In this document: piece after piece, positions 32,701 to 44,100 of the stretch
How positions within the stretch are numbered: the first letter of the stretch is position 1
Layout of the letters: the number at the start of each line of letters is the position of its first letter
Origin: Anisodus tanguticus
Taxonomy: Eukaryota > Streptophyta > Magnoliopsida > Solanales > Solanaceae
Length of the DNA: 64,000 bases
Direction of reading: 5' to 3'
Assembly (NCBI GenBank): GCA_034509755.1
Contig: CM067543.1
Coordinates: forward strand, 14,694,954-14,758,953
Position numbers and translations under genes: made by a program
Notes under the pieces: model-generated
The model's database searches: none
What the model was told of the DNA's origin: nothing
The model's input: the letters and a program-made list of their open reading frames with translations, nothing else

Positions 32701-35650
32701 CTATGGGACATACGCTTGATACATCTTTTCAGTTCTCATGGTAAAAATTCCCAAACTCAGGACAGTCTGACACAACTGAAGGAGAAACCCCTCAGCTCTA
32801 GTGAGGAACTTTGTGAAAGGAATGCAATTTCGAGACTTGACAAAAGCTTGGGGAGCTATGATTCAGTTCTTCAGAATGTTAAGACTGAAATAACATCTAA
32901 TGAAGGAAGACACAGTCAGGTTCCTGATGGGGTTCACGAAAGATTGAATACTGATGAGATCCGAACTCACGGAAAAGACTCCGAGGTATTTTGTTCTATA
33001 AGAAGTACTGGAGATGGTAATGTACTGGAACCTGGAAAAAATGTCAGACGGGTTCTTTCAGATGCAAAGTTCCCTTCTGTGGAAAGTTTATCCGACACTC
33101 TTGATGCTGCATGGACTGGTGAAAGCCACGTGGCTATTAAGGAGCATAACAGTGGATTTCCAGGTTTGTTCATTGTAGATTCTTCTGCTTTGACTGGAGC
33201 TGCAGCGAATTCAGATGTCGAAAGGTCTATGTGTCACAAAAATGGGGATGAAACACCTCATTTATCTGCAAAGTCTGACAATGGGGACTACCTGACCTGG
33301 GAAAATTTCTATCGTTCCTTCAACAAGAATATCACAGCAAATCCAAAATTTGTTGGTAAACTGAATGAGCATAATCCTGCTTATGTCTTGTTGTTTAGCG
33401 AATTGCAACATCAAGGTGGTGCCAGGCTTCTGATGGCTGTTGGTGTTGATGACATTGTTGTTCCAGTTTATGATGATGAGCCGACAAGTATTATCTCATA
33501 TGCACTTGTCTCACCAGATTACCACAATCAAATGTCAGTTGAATCTCAAAAACTGAAAGAAAATAACAAATCTTCAGCTTCTTTGCCGTTTCTGGATGCA
33601 TTAAATTTACTTTCGCTCCACTCTGTGGATGAAGTAATTTCGGACTATTCAAGAAGTTTTGGATCTACCAATGAAAGTATGTCATCGGGTTTTAGTTCTC
33701 GCAACTCAAACATGGATCCACCTGCATGTATTAATGCTTTGCATGCCCGAATATCTTTCTCAGATGATGGCCCTCTGGAAAAGGTTAAGTACACAGTCAC
33801 CTGTTATTATGCGAAGCAATTTGAGACCTTAAGAAAGTCTTGTTGCCCCGATGAATCAGACTTCATACGTTCCCTTAGCCGATGCAAAAAATGGGGTGCT
33901 CAGGGTGGCAAGAGCAATGTTTTCTTTGCCAAAACCTTGGACGACCGACTTATTATCAAGCAGGTAACAAAGACAGAGTTGGAGTCATTTGTCAAGTTTG
34001 CACCAGCTTACTTTAAGTATTTATCTGACTCAATAGCTAGTGGGAGCCCAACTTGCCTGGCAAAGATTTTGGGGATCTACCAGGTATCATTTGCTGTACT
34101 TCATTTTTATTTAACCAAAGTCACTGTTATAATCAGTGTTTTCAGCTCTAATATCTGTGTGTTGTGGAGCACTTTCATTTTGGTGAACCGGTCCGGGTTT
34201 GTAACTAAGGTTGTATCTGTGGTTTATTATTTCTCCACCTGACCTCCTGAAATAAACTTCTTACTGTCAAAATATTTGAAGAATTGGTGTAAAATTATCT
34301 TTGTTAAGTCTCCCGTTTTAAAGTTTATGTGGACCTATTTTTCTTGATAGAGCTAATTTTCCAACAGTCAATCCTGTACTTAAGAGGTTCTCCTGCCTGT
34401 ACCCTGAAAGAAATTAAAGGGTCCCCAAAGAAGTCATTTAAATTGATTCACAAGACAGATCCTACTTCTGCTCTTTGGTCTGCCCTTAAATGATTCTCTG
34501 AAATTTTCCTAACAAAGAAAATGACTCCCTGAAATTTATTTGCTCCCCAATCTTTAACAGTTTTTTGGTAGTTATACGTACTCATTTCTTTTTCCCTTAA
34601 TACTTCTTTCCATGATGCTCACGTCATTTATCTTTGATTAATTGTTAGGTTACATCAAAGCATCTCAAAGGCGGGAAAGAATCAAGAATGGATGTGCTTG
34701 TTATGGAAAATCTTCTTTTCAAGCGCAACATCACTAGACTGTATGATCTTAAAGGGTCGTCTCGATCACGCTATAATCCAGATTCAAGTGGAAGTAACAA
34801 AGTTTTACTTGATCAGAACTTGATTGAAGCAATGCCAACTTCTCCGATTTTTGTGGGAACGAAGGCTAAGCGGCTGCTGCAGAGAGCTGTGTGGAATGAT
34901 ACTTCATTTCTAGCTGTAAGCTTTGAAACAGTATCCTATATTACTAGTATCTTTGTTAAATTGTGTTCTATAAGGAGTTCTACATTTCTTAGTTCCATCT
35001 GGGGTTACTAGTTTATCATTTCCTCTCTTCAATAAAGATCAAACTAGATGATTGCTGGTACCCCTCTCCGTTTTCTTCCTTCGTCATACCCCATATCTTT
35101 CTTTGTTTTCTTATAGTTTCTCCCTTCTTTTGCAAGATGCACTTGACCTTGTCACTGCACTAGTTCTCTCATTTGTTAGTAGATTCTCCAAACTTTTCCG
35201 TTGGTCGATGTGAACCAGCATCAAGTATATGTGAAGTGTCCAAAGTGTGACTTCATGTCTTCAAACGCAAGTATTAAAGGCAAAGTTTGTTTGGTCCCTG
35301 GTGTTCTATATTAATACAGAGTTGTGATTTTGCAGTCAATAGATGTGATGGATTACTCATTACTGGTCGGGGTGGATGAGGAAAAGCATGAACTGGTGCT
35401 TGGTATTATTGATTTCATGAGACAGTATACATGGGACAAGCATCTTGAGACTTGGGTAAAGGCTTCAGGGATTCTAGGTGGGCCGAAGAATGCATCCCCA
35501 ACTGTGATTTCTCCAAAGCAATACAAAACGAGATTCAGGAAAGCAATGTCTACATACTTTCTGATGGTGCCAGATGAGTGGCCGTCGTCAATAGACATTT
35601 CTAGTGGATCCCAATCCAATCTAGGAGAAGTCTCAAGTGGGCCTACATGA
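23135..35650 (+). CDS. FAB1: FAB1 (FAB1A/B type): 1-phosphatidylinositol-3-phosphate 5-kinase with FYVE domain; one frameshift in exon 5
   Basis: FAB1/PIKfyve turns PI3P into PI(3,5)P2 on endosomal and vacuolar membranes. It controls endosome maturation, vacuole shape and membrane recycling, and works with VAC14 and FIG4. Exons: 23135-23715, 24700-25440, 25949-26102, 27646-27990, 28510-29363, 29465-29796, 30853-30976, 31063-31221, 32596-34083, 34649-34915, 35336-35650; all introns are GT-AG. Seen in the protein: FYVE finger (WMPD at 34-37, RRHHCR at 55-60), chaperonin-like domain about 440-690, Cys-rich region about 890-1040, and C-terminal PIP-kinase domain from about 1480 (GAQGGKSN loop, IIKQ lysine, YDLKGS, MDYSLLVGVD, IIDFMRQYTW). 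The FYVE finger places it with FAB1A/B, not FAB1C/D. Length with the missing base restored would be about 1,786 residues, normal for plants. One base is missing near 29334; as written, the frame stops shortly after exon 5. All other exons are clean, so sequencing error or a recent mutation is likelier than an old pseudogene. Confidence 0.93.
23716..24699 (+). other. FAB1 intron 1
   Basis: 984-bp GT-AG intron ending GGTATGGCAG. I see no gene or clear mobile element in it. Confidence 0.8.
24700..25440 (+). CDS. FAB1: FAB1 coding exon 2 (acidic linker)
   Basis: Encodes about residues 194-441. It opens with an acidic run (SDDEDDDYGV) and includes the conserved LWLPPEPETEEDDRE block and the MKNVVGGHFKSLIVQLL and SWEAATLLKPD segments of plant FAB1A/B. 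The donor is at AGAGAAAG|GTTTT. Confidence 0.92.
25441..25948 (+). other. FAB1 intron 2
   Basis: 508-bp GT-AG intron with acceptor TATTTACTAG. No other feature is seen. Confidence 0.8.
25949..26102 (+). CDS. FAB1: FAB1 coding exon 3 (start of chaperonin-like domain)
   Basis: Encodes about residues 441-492 (VVKGVVCKKNVAHRRM, then PRLLILGGALEYQR and FDTLLQQ). This is highly conserved and marks the entry to the TCP-1/GroEL-like domain. The exon end is in phase 0 before the next exon's EMDHLKMAV. Confidence 0.92.
26103..27645 (+). other. FAB1 intron 3
   Basis: 1,543-bp intron ending TTTCTTCTAG. Around 26650-27190 it has G-rich, GGAGGG/GGTAAGAGG-type words that look like decayed repeat sequence. 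An 84-residue open frame there (26660-26914) resembles nothing known. Confidence 0.75.
27646..27990 (+). CDS. FAB1: FAB1 coding exon 4 (chaperonin-like domain)
   Basis: Encodes residues 493-607, including LLVEKSVSRFAQEYLL, RCTGAQVVPSIDNL, LGYCDSFHV and MFFEGCPKPFGCT, which match the FAB1 chaperonin-like domain. Phase 0 at both ends; donor GTAAGT. Confidence 0.93.
27991..28509 (+). other. FAB1 intron 4
   Basis: 519-bp GT-AG intron. Near 28130-28153 it contains a short tandem repeat of TTGCTTTG units. Confidence 0.8.
28510..29363 (+). CDS. FAB1: FAB1 coding exon 5, with a 1-base deletion near its end
   Basis: Encodes about residues 608-892: end of the chaperonin-like domain (ILLKGANGDDLKKIKRVIQYGVFAAYHLAVETSFLADEGA), then a Ser/Pro-rich linker, then STRCVWKGTVCEPPHISRIKYYG. 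After MPLG at about 29324-29335 the expected RFLRD-type sequence is found only one frame over. The exon is 854 bp and would be 855 in frame. Exon 6 needs phase 0, so one base is missing from the GGGAGG run at about 29331-29336. Confidence 0.9.
29465..29796 (+). CDS. FAB1: FAB1 coding exon 6 (Cys-rich region)
   Basis: Encodes about residues 893-1003: CPSCEMPPEAH, CYTHRQGSLTISVKKLPE, GKIWMWHRCLRCPR, AWGLSFGKFLELSFSNHAAASRV and CGHFLHRDCLRFYG. This is the conserved Cys/His-rich region found in all Fab1/PIKfyve proteins. The donor splits a Gly codon (TATGG|GTATGC). Intron 5 (29364-29464) before it is only 101 bp. Confidence 0.93.
29797..30852 (+). other. FAB1 intron 6
   Basis: 1,056-bp GT-AG intron. 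It contains an imperfect inverted repeat (TCACATAAAGTAGTGG near 30041 against CCACTTTATGTGA near 30091), possibly the relic of a small DNA transposon. No gene. Confidence 0.75.
30853..30976 (+). CDS. FAB1: FAB1 coding exon 7
   Basis: Encodes residues 1003-1044, FGKMVACFRYAPVHVYSV then PPPKLEFNYDNQEWIQKE, the end of the conserved Cys-rich region. It restores the phase left by exon 6. The next intron (30977-31062) is only 86 bp. Confidence 0.92.
31063..31221 (+). CDS. FAB1: FAB1 coding exon 8
   Basis: Encodes 53 residues (about 1045-1097), a charged helical segment (VRSRANALFSEVSKAL, then EQIAEMEEILEKEKTEFE), probably coiled coil. The acceptor is taken as GAGAAG|GTGCGC on frame continuity; its pyrimidine tract is weak. 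Confidence 0.85.
31378..31463 (+). mobile_element. SINE 3' tail (Au/SolS-like), 5'-truncated, with poly-C
   Basis: GTAAGATCTGGGTACACACT, then an uninterrupted run of 23 C (31404-31426), then AAGACC...TTTGTGGGATTACACTGGGTATGTTG. This follows the 3' end of the Au/SolS SINE group, where the C-run replaces a short CCTCCCC. The 5' part with pol III boxes is absent. Confidence 0.7.
31950..32313. mobile_element. Small hAT-like non-autonomous DNA element
   Basis: A 364-bp insert is flanked by a perfect 8-bp duplication ATTAGGAA (31942-31949 and 32314-32321), the size made by hAT transposases. The ends CAGGGGTGGC and (reverse complement of the right end) CAAGGCCGGC form an imperfect inverted repeat. 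It has no coding capacity. Confidence 0.75.
32596..34083 (+). CDS. FAB1: FAB1 coding exon 9 (linker and start of kinase domain)
   Basis: The largest exon, 496 codons (about residues 1098-1593). It has a variable Ser/Asp-rich linker, a conserved block (PVYDDEPTSIISYAL) and the start of the PIP-kinase domain (LHARISFSDDGP near residue 1480). The nucleotide loop GAQGGKSNVFF is at about 1531 and the probable catalytic lysine in LIIKQ at about 1552. It ends at ILGIYQ. No internal stop. Confidence 0.93.
34084..34648 (+). other. FAB1 intron 9
   Basis: 565-bp GT-AG intron with acceptor TTAATTGTTAG. No other feature is seen. Confidence 0.8.
34649..34915 (+). CDS. FAB1: FAB1 coding exon 10 (kinase core)
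   Basis: Encodes 89 residues (about 1594-1682): VTSKHLKGGKESRMDVLVMENL, then LYDLKGS (PIP-kinase signature, with the catalytic Asp) and RYNPDSSGSNKVLLDQNL. Phase 0 at both ends; donor GTAAGC. Confidence 0.93.
34916..35335 (+). other. FAB1 intron 10
   Basis: 420-bp GT-AG intron with acceptor GATTTTGCAG. No other feature is seen. Confidence 0.8.
35336..35650 (+). CDS. FAB1: FAB1 coding exon 11 (end of kinase domain, stop)
   Basis: Encodes the last 104 residues: SIDVMDYSLLVGVDEEKHEL, then LGIIDFMRQYTWDKHLE (metal-binding IID motif), GGPKNASPTVISPKQYKTRF and FLMVPDEW. It ends in a short Ser-rich tail and TGA, which matches the usual FAB1 C-terminus. Confidence 0.93.
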   Translation, partial: SIDVMDYSLLVGVDEEKHELVLGIIDFMRQYTWDKHLETWVKASGILGGPKNASPTVISPKQYKTRFRKAMSTYFLMVPDEWPSSIDISSGSQSNLGEVSSGPT

Positions 35651-36515
35651 AGTGATCCCTTAAATATCAGTTCAGAAAATTTGAAGATATTTGCCCAGAC
35701 TTGTCTTGGTATACTTCTATCCAACGTTTCTTATGCCATCAAATTTTGTATATTTTGTGGGGTAATGTTGGATAGTTGCTTCATCATAGTAGGATTTTTT
35801 TGTTCAAAGCAGTACTACAGGGAGTTATTTACTCAGCAAGAATTTGCTATTTTTTGGGCATTCCCGCAGCTGCAGTCTAAGCTCTTGTACAGATATTTGT
35901 CCTCCATTTTCTTTTTTCTCTATGGTTTGATATGAAGAAAGGGTCCCCAGTGGATTGTTCGAGGGGTCTGTTTCTTGTTTTCAGGAACTTGATACCACCA
36001 TTCTGATGCTCAATGGAAGTTGTTGGTATATCCATGTGTTTCTATGAGAATGAGACGATTTTGACAATGGCTGTCATGGTAGCAGTAAGAAGGAATATTA
36101 TTTGATCTAGAAACTGAGTCCTATAATTAGATGTTATTCAAATTTGCTGCACAGGCGAGATTATGATTTAGGAAGTACATATGCAATGAGTATTATTTGT
36201 TGCGATGCTTCACCCACTTCTGTATATTTGAATCAGTTGTTATGTGCTTTCGACTTGTTAAACATTCAGAAATTAGTTTGAAAGTCTCAGTTTTTCCTGG
36301 CAACTAGAGCTCGTATTCAACAGTTTCCCTTTATATTGATAGTGGAGAAAAGAAAAGTTAGATATTGGGCTAGCTGAGTTTTGAGCAATTGCGATCAATT
36401 CACTTGCACTACAAAATCATGTATCATGGGGTGGATAGACTGAATAATTAAATCTCTGATTTACTCCCAGCAATAATCTTTTCATATTTTGTAATGGTCT
36501 CAATAAAATAAGAAA
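35651..36515 (+). other. FAB1 3' UTR and downstream region
   Basis: There is no coding signal after the stop. AATAAA near 36502-36507 (in CTCAATAAAATAAG) is a possible poly(A) signal, but nearer AT-rich signals could be used, so the transcript end is uncertain. Confidence 0.45.
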
Positions 36516-36851
36516 TTCTTTGGACAACTTAAGGTTATATTAATCAACTGAAATAAATGAAAATAACAACTATTCTAGTGGGACGCCATGGAATAGATTG
36601 CGAACCTGTAATGAAGAAGACAGTTTGTGAGAGAGAGAGAAGAAGAAGGAGAGTGTGAGAAAAGAAGGAGGTGAAAACATAATGAATATTCGTTAATAGT
36701 GTAGCAGCGTCTGTTAGGCGGTTATATCTACAACAATTTGAGCCATCGAGGTTCATTAAGCGTGAATTGAATATCTCCCCTCCTCATGTAATAGTTTCAT
36801 ATGCTTGCTTCCCTTATCTCTCTTACCTATTATCTCTGTATTCAGAATATA
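36516..36851. other. Unassigned spacer with GA-rich run
   Basis: Holds a purine-rich run (GAGAGAGAGAAGAAGAAGGAGAG-type, 36630-36672). I see no gene or recognisable element. It borders the copia LTR that starts near 36852. Confidence 0.4.
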
Positions 36852-37595
36852 TATACTATAAAACAGAAACCGTTTAAGAATAAAAATGGCAGTTTCAAGC
36901 CCACAGAAATTTGTGTTTTCTTGAAGAATTTAATCTCCTCACAATTTCCCAAGGTTTGAATTAATTCCTCCCAAAGTTGAACGAAACTTTATTCTGCAAT
37001 ACTGGCAATCGAAATTGCAGAACTTCAGCGAACTCAACGAAGGTATGTAATCACACGACACTTACTGATTTTCTATCTTTGAAAAACCGATGCAAGAAGA
37101 GAGGATGAAAAGTCTGTTTTTTCATAGAGTAATTTTTTTTATTTCAGTGAGTGAAAAAATGAGGCAAAACCTCTGGAAATTTTATAGCCATTGAAGAGGC
37201 ACAAAGACACCTATTCGTGGAAGAAGGTGACCATTGGGAAATTTATTTCGTGAATTAATTACACATTAATTAAGTTCCACGTGAATTAATTAACGAAAAT
37301 GAAAATTAAATAAATTTGGTCCAAAAAGATTATCAATCAAATCATTTGACCGAATCCGAAGCCGAGCAACGACGACGGCGCGAGGGGAGGTCCTCTTCTC
37401 AACTCTTTATGAGCTAGAGGATGTGTTTCTACATATAAACACAAACATAACACTTTTCACCACCAATGTAAGAGAATACTCACTTAGAAAAGTTACTTTT
37501 CCAAAATTTCAGTTTCCTCCAATTCTGTTTCCCTCCATTTTCCAATTCACACTTCACCTTTAAAGCTCACTACGTAGTGACCTTAAAACCCAATA
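36852..37595 (-). repeat. Element D 3' LTR
   Basis: Matches 50871-51674. On its inner side (37596-37614) lies ATCTCCCACATGAATGGGG, the reverse complement of a polypurine-type tract, as expected beside a copia 3' LTR on the - strand. Confidence 0.8.
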
Positions 37596-37758
37596 ATCTC
37601 CCACATGAATGGGGAATGATTATATTATGAAAACATGCATGCAAAAAAAAATTGTGTGATTTACAAGTAAGGATTAATTGCATCTGGATGAGTAGGTTTC
37701 TCTTTGAACTTTCTGTAATGAACATACATCGAATATACTTGATCAATCAGTAGATTTG

Positions 37759-39790
37759 TGTCACGACCCAAACCGGAGGGTCATGACGGGCGCCCGGACC
37801 TTTCCTGTCGGGTACCGCCACTCATACTGTTAACATCTAATCATAGTTAAACCCGTGCCACAAGGGTCGTCACTCAATACCCAGCTGACAAAAGAGACGA
37901 TATACTGGAAAGAAACTATATGAAATCTTACCCAGAAAGCCCAACTTACATATATACATACCAAGGCCGATAAGGCCGTACATGACTATTACACACATGA
38001 CATCTGTCTACATGCCTCTAAAAAGTATGTAACATCATAAAAGGGTTGGGACAGTTCCCGCCATACCCCAACACATAACCAAAAATATCATACCACGACT
38101 AGACTGCAACTCTGGAACAAATAGAGTGCTCCAATATCAGCTGAACTAGTCACCTACTAGTGTGAACCGTCACCTGTCTACCTGATAATGCGGGCATGAA
38201 ACACAGCGTCCCCAGACAAAAGAGATGTCAGTCCGGCTGATATACTTAGTATGTCAGGCATGAATAATAGCATAATCAGAGATACAAGAATAAACCGAAA
38301 CAGTAACAGCCGACAAGTAACAGCCGATAGAAACACCCATAGTAAATGCCTCTGAGGGTCATAATATGCCTAAATGTCACGCACAATGCAAATGCGGTAT
38401 ACATATAAATATTGGCCACACAAGGGCATCTTCCTTCCCATAACCGCCTCTGTGGGCATAATCATTATCATATTAGCCTATGTAGGCATCTTCCTTTTAC
38501 GTGATAATCTATACTAGCTGCATGTGGTGATGCGTATTTAACGTCATTCCCTTTTCTCCATCCCCTACATCTATATAATTCATACCATATAGTAGTGTAT
38601 ATAACATATGTGGATCCATGGTAATATATGAATAAAATGCATGAATGCATGAATGCATGAGTGACAATGAAACATCTTGAACTTATCGAATGACATAGTA
38701 TCCTTGTACCTTCGGCTAACACTGTGAGCCCTAACATGTACCTTCGGCTAATATTGGAATATCAACATCTTTCCCATATACCTCAATAAGGATTTAGACA
38801 CATATTTAGACATGCTTTTAACATAGGAATCAATAACATGAACATTCTTAACCACTAAGAGTAGAACAATTTATGGAATAACATTACGCTTACGTTTCAA
38901 TACATGAAATATGCCAAAAGAAAGAAGAATTTGCCTTAACATACCTTTAGTCGGATCACTCGTCTATCCACGTGTACACCGTACAACATTTTCGATCTTA
39001 TATTCCAGGAATTACTACCACCGCAAAATTTAACTTATATTGCTGCTCGATTATACCCAGAATAAAGTTGAATTAATTTTTAGATTTATTAGGCTTGTTG
39101 CTCATGTTCTTAAGAGTAAGGGTTGGGACGTTGCTGCCAAATTCTTATAAATTAACTCCTATAATTAGCAAAGGGGTGAATGATATACTTATAGATCTTA
39201 AAGTGATATTTGTTATTTCATACAAAGGGGTTGGTAGAGCTTTGTGAAATGAATCACGATTTCCTCCCCAATATATATTAAATACCACATACCCTGTTAT
39301 CCTAACGAACTACCACCTTTTGGCTAGGTTGCCTTAGTCACTTAGGTGGATAATTTGATTGCTACACGTAAACTCCCACTTTAACATTGTCTCCTTAATA
39401 AAAGGTTGCTCCAATCATTTCGTATGACTATAGATAATACTAGTCCCCCGCCTAGTTATATTGGCGGTGGAGAGTACTAATTTGATGCCACATGCATACC
39501 AACTTGCCACCTTGCTCTTTAACTAAGTGACTTGCCTCCCACTATAATTTATCGGTTAGCCGATCGTTGATGTCCCACACTATAATTCATAAACTTAGCC
39601 GATCAGCGTTGTCAAGTAGCCGATCACTATCGTCGATTAGCCGATTGGTCCTAAATTAGTTTGGAACCGCATCATTTTATATACTAAGCTCTCTATTGGC
39701 ATACGTGAATATGACATAACTTCCCAAACTCGGATCTACTTGCATACGTCTAGAAGTTTGAAACATCACTCGAAAGTACGGGGTGTTACA
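37759..39790 (-). repeat. Element C 3' LTR (2,032 bp)
   Basis: Near-identical partner of 44278-46308. One difference is a small tandem repeat: three GAATGCAT-type units near 38636-38663 against two in the partner. Confidence 0.9.
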
Positions 39791-39802
39791 TCCTTCCCTT
39801 CT
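39791..39802 (-). other. Polypurine tract of element C
   Basis: Read on the - strand, AGAAGGGAAGGA directly precedes the 3' LTR start TGTAACACC. The bases before it match those before element B's tract. Confidence 0.75.
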
Positions 39803-40003
39803 TAGAAATATTCGTCCTCGAATGTTGGGGTAACATATCTAACTCCCATCACATGGTCACAAAACACATTCACCGCTTCACGTACCACATAATATAACAT
39901 ACATCGTTACATCTACATCAGACTTTTCATGGTCACCAAGCCTTTATTATAATAATCTAAAACAGAACTCACCTTATGCTTCTCTTGGTTCCTTGGCGTG
40001 GGT

Positions 40004-40441
40004 TTAAAATAGGTATGGATATTTGTGTTTCATCTCCTCTTCCGCCTCGCATGTCATTCCTTCCACATTCTTATTCCACCATAGAACTGTCACGGAGGCT
40101 ACTTCTTTAGTTCTCAACTTGCGAACTTGTCGATCTAAGTTAGTAATAGGAACCTCTTCATATGATAGGTCCTTTGTAACTTTCATATCGTCAATTGTAC
40201 AATTCAGAAAGAATCTCTAATTCACGCTTTTAACACTAAAACATGGGAAACCAAATGAACAACCTCCAACTTCAAAGGCAAGTCTAACTTGTAAGCTATT
40301 TGGCCGATTCATCAAATTATGCAATATGGTTAAATGTACTTTGAACTGAGCTTTCCCTTTTTGCCTAAATCTCATTACACCCTTCATAGGAGAAATCTTC
40401 GAAAAGACCCAATCATATACTTGGAACCTGTTGTCGCACAT
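40004..40441 (-). pseudogene. Gypsy integrase C-terminus and chromo-like tail of element C
   Basis: The - strand frame 40441-40217 holds ISPMKGVMRFRQKGKAQF, the region after the integrase core. The frame 40186-40004 reads SYEEVPITNLDRQVRKLR, then KEVASVTVLWWNKNVEGMTCEAEEEMKHKYPYLF-like text, which is the usual end of this gypsy polyprotein. The two are in different frames with a break between. Confidence 0.8.
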
Positions 40442-40549
40442 CTGAATTCGACTTCTGACGACTCTGAGCGGTTAACAACCGTTCTTGGATAAGTTTCACC
40501 TTATCTATGGCTTGGTGTACTAAGTCAGGTCCAAATAGTTCTGTCTCGC

Positions 40550-41110
40550 CTACTTCGAATCATCCGATAGGAGATCTACATTTATGCACATATAACGCCT
40601 CACATGGAGCAATTTTAATGCTAGCATGATAACTATTATTGTACGTAAATTCAATACGAGGTAAATGATCATCCTAACTTTCCTTAAAATCCAATACACC
40701 AACTCGTAGCATGTCCTCGAGCGTTTGAATTGTACGCTCAGCCTGCCCATCTATTTCATAGTGGAAAACCGTGCTAAGATTCACTTGGGTGCCTAAACCT
40801 TTTTTAAATGATTTCCAAAAGATAGCTGTAAATTGTGCACCTCAGTCAGATATGATAGAAATAGGCATACCATAGAGGCGAACAATCTCCTTAACGTACA
40901 ACTGTATGTAGTCCTTGGTGTGTGGGTAGTCAGTCTCCCAACAGTCACCCAAATAGAATTAAGCTTATGATAAGAGAAAGGTAAACCCGTAATGAAATCC
41001 ACATTAATCATCTCCCCTTTCCACATCGGGATTTCAAGTGTTTTGAGTCAAACCGCCGGGTTTAGTGCTCAACTTTTTACTTGCTGACAATTAGGACACC
41101 GAGCTACAAA
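40550..41110 (-). pseudogene. Gypsy integrase remnant of element C
   Basis: The - strand frame 41026-40793 contains WKGEMINVDFITGLP (first catalytic Asp region) and SIWVTVGRLT. Just upstream (41061-41100) a CPNCQQVK-like zinc-finger end can be read. The piece at 40750-40550 covers the end of the core. Stops and frame changes separate them. Confidence 0.75.
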
Positions 41111-44100
41111 CTCCCCAATGTTCATCTTCGTGTTGTTCCCTCAATACATACCTTTAAGATCATGATACATCTTAGTAGATCCAGGGTGGATGGAATATTG
41201 TAAGCAATGGACCTCCGTCATAATCTTGTCTCGTAATCCTGCTACATTGGGAATACACAAATAGACCTCCGACCTGGGGGTCCCGCTCCCATTATACCCG
41301 AAGGTTATGGTTCTCTGTTGTTAAATGCCTTTCCTAATCCTCTCTAAAAGTGGGATCTTCATTATGACGTTCTTTTTTTTTCCTGTGAGGGATGACCCTG
41401 TTGTATCCTGAGTCATAGGGTTATCACTACTTGAATCCTCCAATTGGACTCACACTTAACTAACTTATGCGTTCTCTCAGGTCAACTTCTCTCCTTAGTC
41501 GTTACATTAGTCAAACCGCTTGTGGGTGAATGATTTTATTGCCAACTTAGCTTTGTTTACTAATTGGTGTGCTGAAACTCTTATATTTGTAGTATCTCAA
41601 TTGTGAACACTTTATGGACAATATCATCGAATCTAAAGTGCGCGTATCATCGCAGTTAACTCTCATTCATAGTTTGAAAGGAATCTGTACTTTATCATTA
41701 CTCGTAATAATAAACAACTCCATTTCTTTACTTCTCTTGACACTTGTTCACTCATTTTCTTACTTGTCGTACTCGTCTTAATTCTAAAATCTTTGAGTAT
41801 ACATGTATCCTTTCAAACATTACTCCTGATTCCAATCCTTGGCTTTACTACTTCTTAAAAGATGGGTTGTTTACTTATTCCCTCATTCAGTACGGGGAAG
41901 ATTCTGAAGACTGGCATTACATGACGTTGGCCTACTATATCCAACCCTGGTCACTATACATAGATTCGAATTCCATCACTCGCCTCATTGCTAAGACTTT
42001 CTGTCAATGGCGCTTTTGGGAAAAGATTTCCTTGATCTCGTTGAACTGTAAACCCATTACTTTATCTATCTCGTAGAATCTTTGGTCAGCTCAATAATGC
42101 TCATAGACATATGTATTTGCCTAACATTTTATCTTCATTATAATGTCATTATCTCTTTGACATATATCTTTAATGTCTACCCTGTATCCATAGGCGTCAT
42201 TGGCCCCTTTTTCACCGGTTTAGGTGCTAATTTCAAGCTTTACTCACTGTTACTTTCGTTTACATACTGTCTGAGGTATGACTGCATAGGTTATGGAACC
42301 GACGCTTCGTATGTCTAGATCCAATTTCACGGTGTAACATGATCCCATGACTTGTCAAGATTTCTTGTCTCATTATTATTAGATCTCTCATCGACTGAGT
42401 ATTCATTCGTCTTACCTTTACATTTCCATTTCAAGTTGTCTTGGGGGAAATCTCTTAGCTCAAAGTATTTCTCATACTATCTTCCTGAACATCATATGTT
42501 CGTCACCTTTGGCCGAAGAGTTCTTATTGTCCCTCCTCTACCTTTAGTCCTTACGTTGTTCTGGAGTAATTATACCTTTGTGAAATCTACATAACTATAA
42601 TCTCATTCACCTTTATCCTTCTTGTCGAAATTCTTCCTTCTATTCGTCGAAAAAAATATTTCTGCCTTGATACTTGATCATACCATTTCATTCATGCTTA
42701 TTAATTGTTTTCATATTTCCTACAACCATTCCTTGATTGTTCCATAGCTCTCATCCTCAATTGCCCGTACCAAGCTATTATTATCTAGAGGTTATTTAGA
42801 ATTGTAACATGTTGCGCAATGAGGCCGAAGACCTTACCAGTCCAATACCCCTGGCATGCCTTAGCTACATTGATATATGTAATTCGCATTACTACGCGGT
42901 ATGGCAATTTACACACGGACGAGAGGCTTATGTTCCCTTCCACTACCATGGAAAACTCGATCCTTATATATGACTTAACTCACTATTTCGGGTACGTCAC
43001 TTTACGTGACCTTCTTAAATTTACTGATGATCACTCTTCAGATGATTCTATTACGGAAATCAATTCTTGTTAATGATATCCTTGGACAATTCCCAATATA
43101 TTATGGGTAAGACATTACCATTGAGGTTGCACGTACATAACACATTTCCACATTCTAACCAATAAAAGTCACAGTAACACGTGTAGATTTTCATAACCTG
43201 TTAATCCTTCCAATTATGTCTTCTTCTTTTCATCTGTACAACTCATAATCATCTTATCCTTACTTTTGCGCATCAAATTGGGATACTTCGGTACGTTGTG
43301 GCCATGGCTGCCACCCTAAACCAATCCCTTGTACCTTTGCAGCATAATCCGATATGCGCTCGTCCACACTGACTACAAGACGGTCGGGCGGGCTCACTCA
43401 ACCTTTACAACTTTGACCATGAGATATTGGCATCTTTGAATCCTTTTAAATATCGGCAATCCCTAGCTAATAAACTTTCTAGGTTATAAGCTCCTTGACC
43501 CCTCAAGGGCTTATCTCTATCAGATGCTCTAGGGTGAAGTCATTCCTGAGAGGCAACTGATTGATTCAATACTTGCACCGGTCTCCTTACATCCTAATCA
43601 AATGGAGCCGGTGGTAAGACTGATGGTACATGAGCTTCCCTCAACTCCTCTAGTACCACTAGATTCATCGAGACCTGGGAAAACAACTTATATCCTCTGA
43701 CGGATCTGTCCCAATAGAGAGAATACTAACGTATCTACACTCAATCCAACTTCAATCTCCTTGATAATCATAGCCCTACTGAAATAAGGCATTGTTGTGA
43801 CCATAAACATGATAAGGTCTACCGAGAAAATCCTCACAATCTTCTGCGTTCAGGTGCTTAGTACTTCCTTTGTTTACTCCTCTTTTTTTTTCAAAGCAAA
43901 AAATTTGCTTCCTAGACTTGCATTATTCTTCCGTATATGAGTGAGACAATTCCTCACAATCTTAAATTTTGAACATACTACTGCCCTTCTGGCGTGTCAA
44001 TCGTCTGGTGGAAGTCACTCATTTACTGGCTACGACTATGAACTAACCGAAGTCTTTCGATAACCGGTCACTACTGAAACCGTATCAGGCACGAGTTAAA

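Noticed and set aside
36516..36851. Target duplication for copia element D
   Set aside because: I compared the outer flanks near 36852 and 51675 and found no matching five bases; the element borders may be truncated.
38638..38663. GAATGCAT repeats as a CRISPR-like or satellite array
   Set aside because: Only two or three 8-bp units without spacers, inside an LTR.
41744..43073. Run of + strand open frames in element C
   Set aside because: They are antisense to the element's own coding direction and resemble no protein family; composition is that of decayed retrotransposon DNA.
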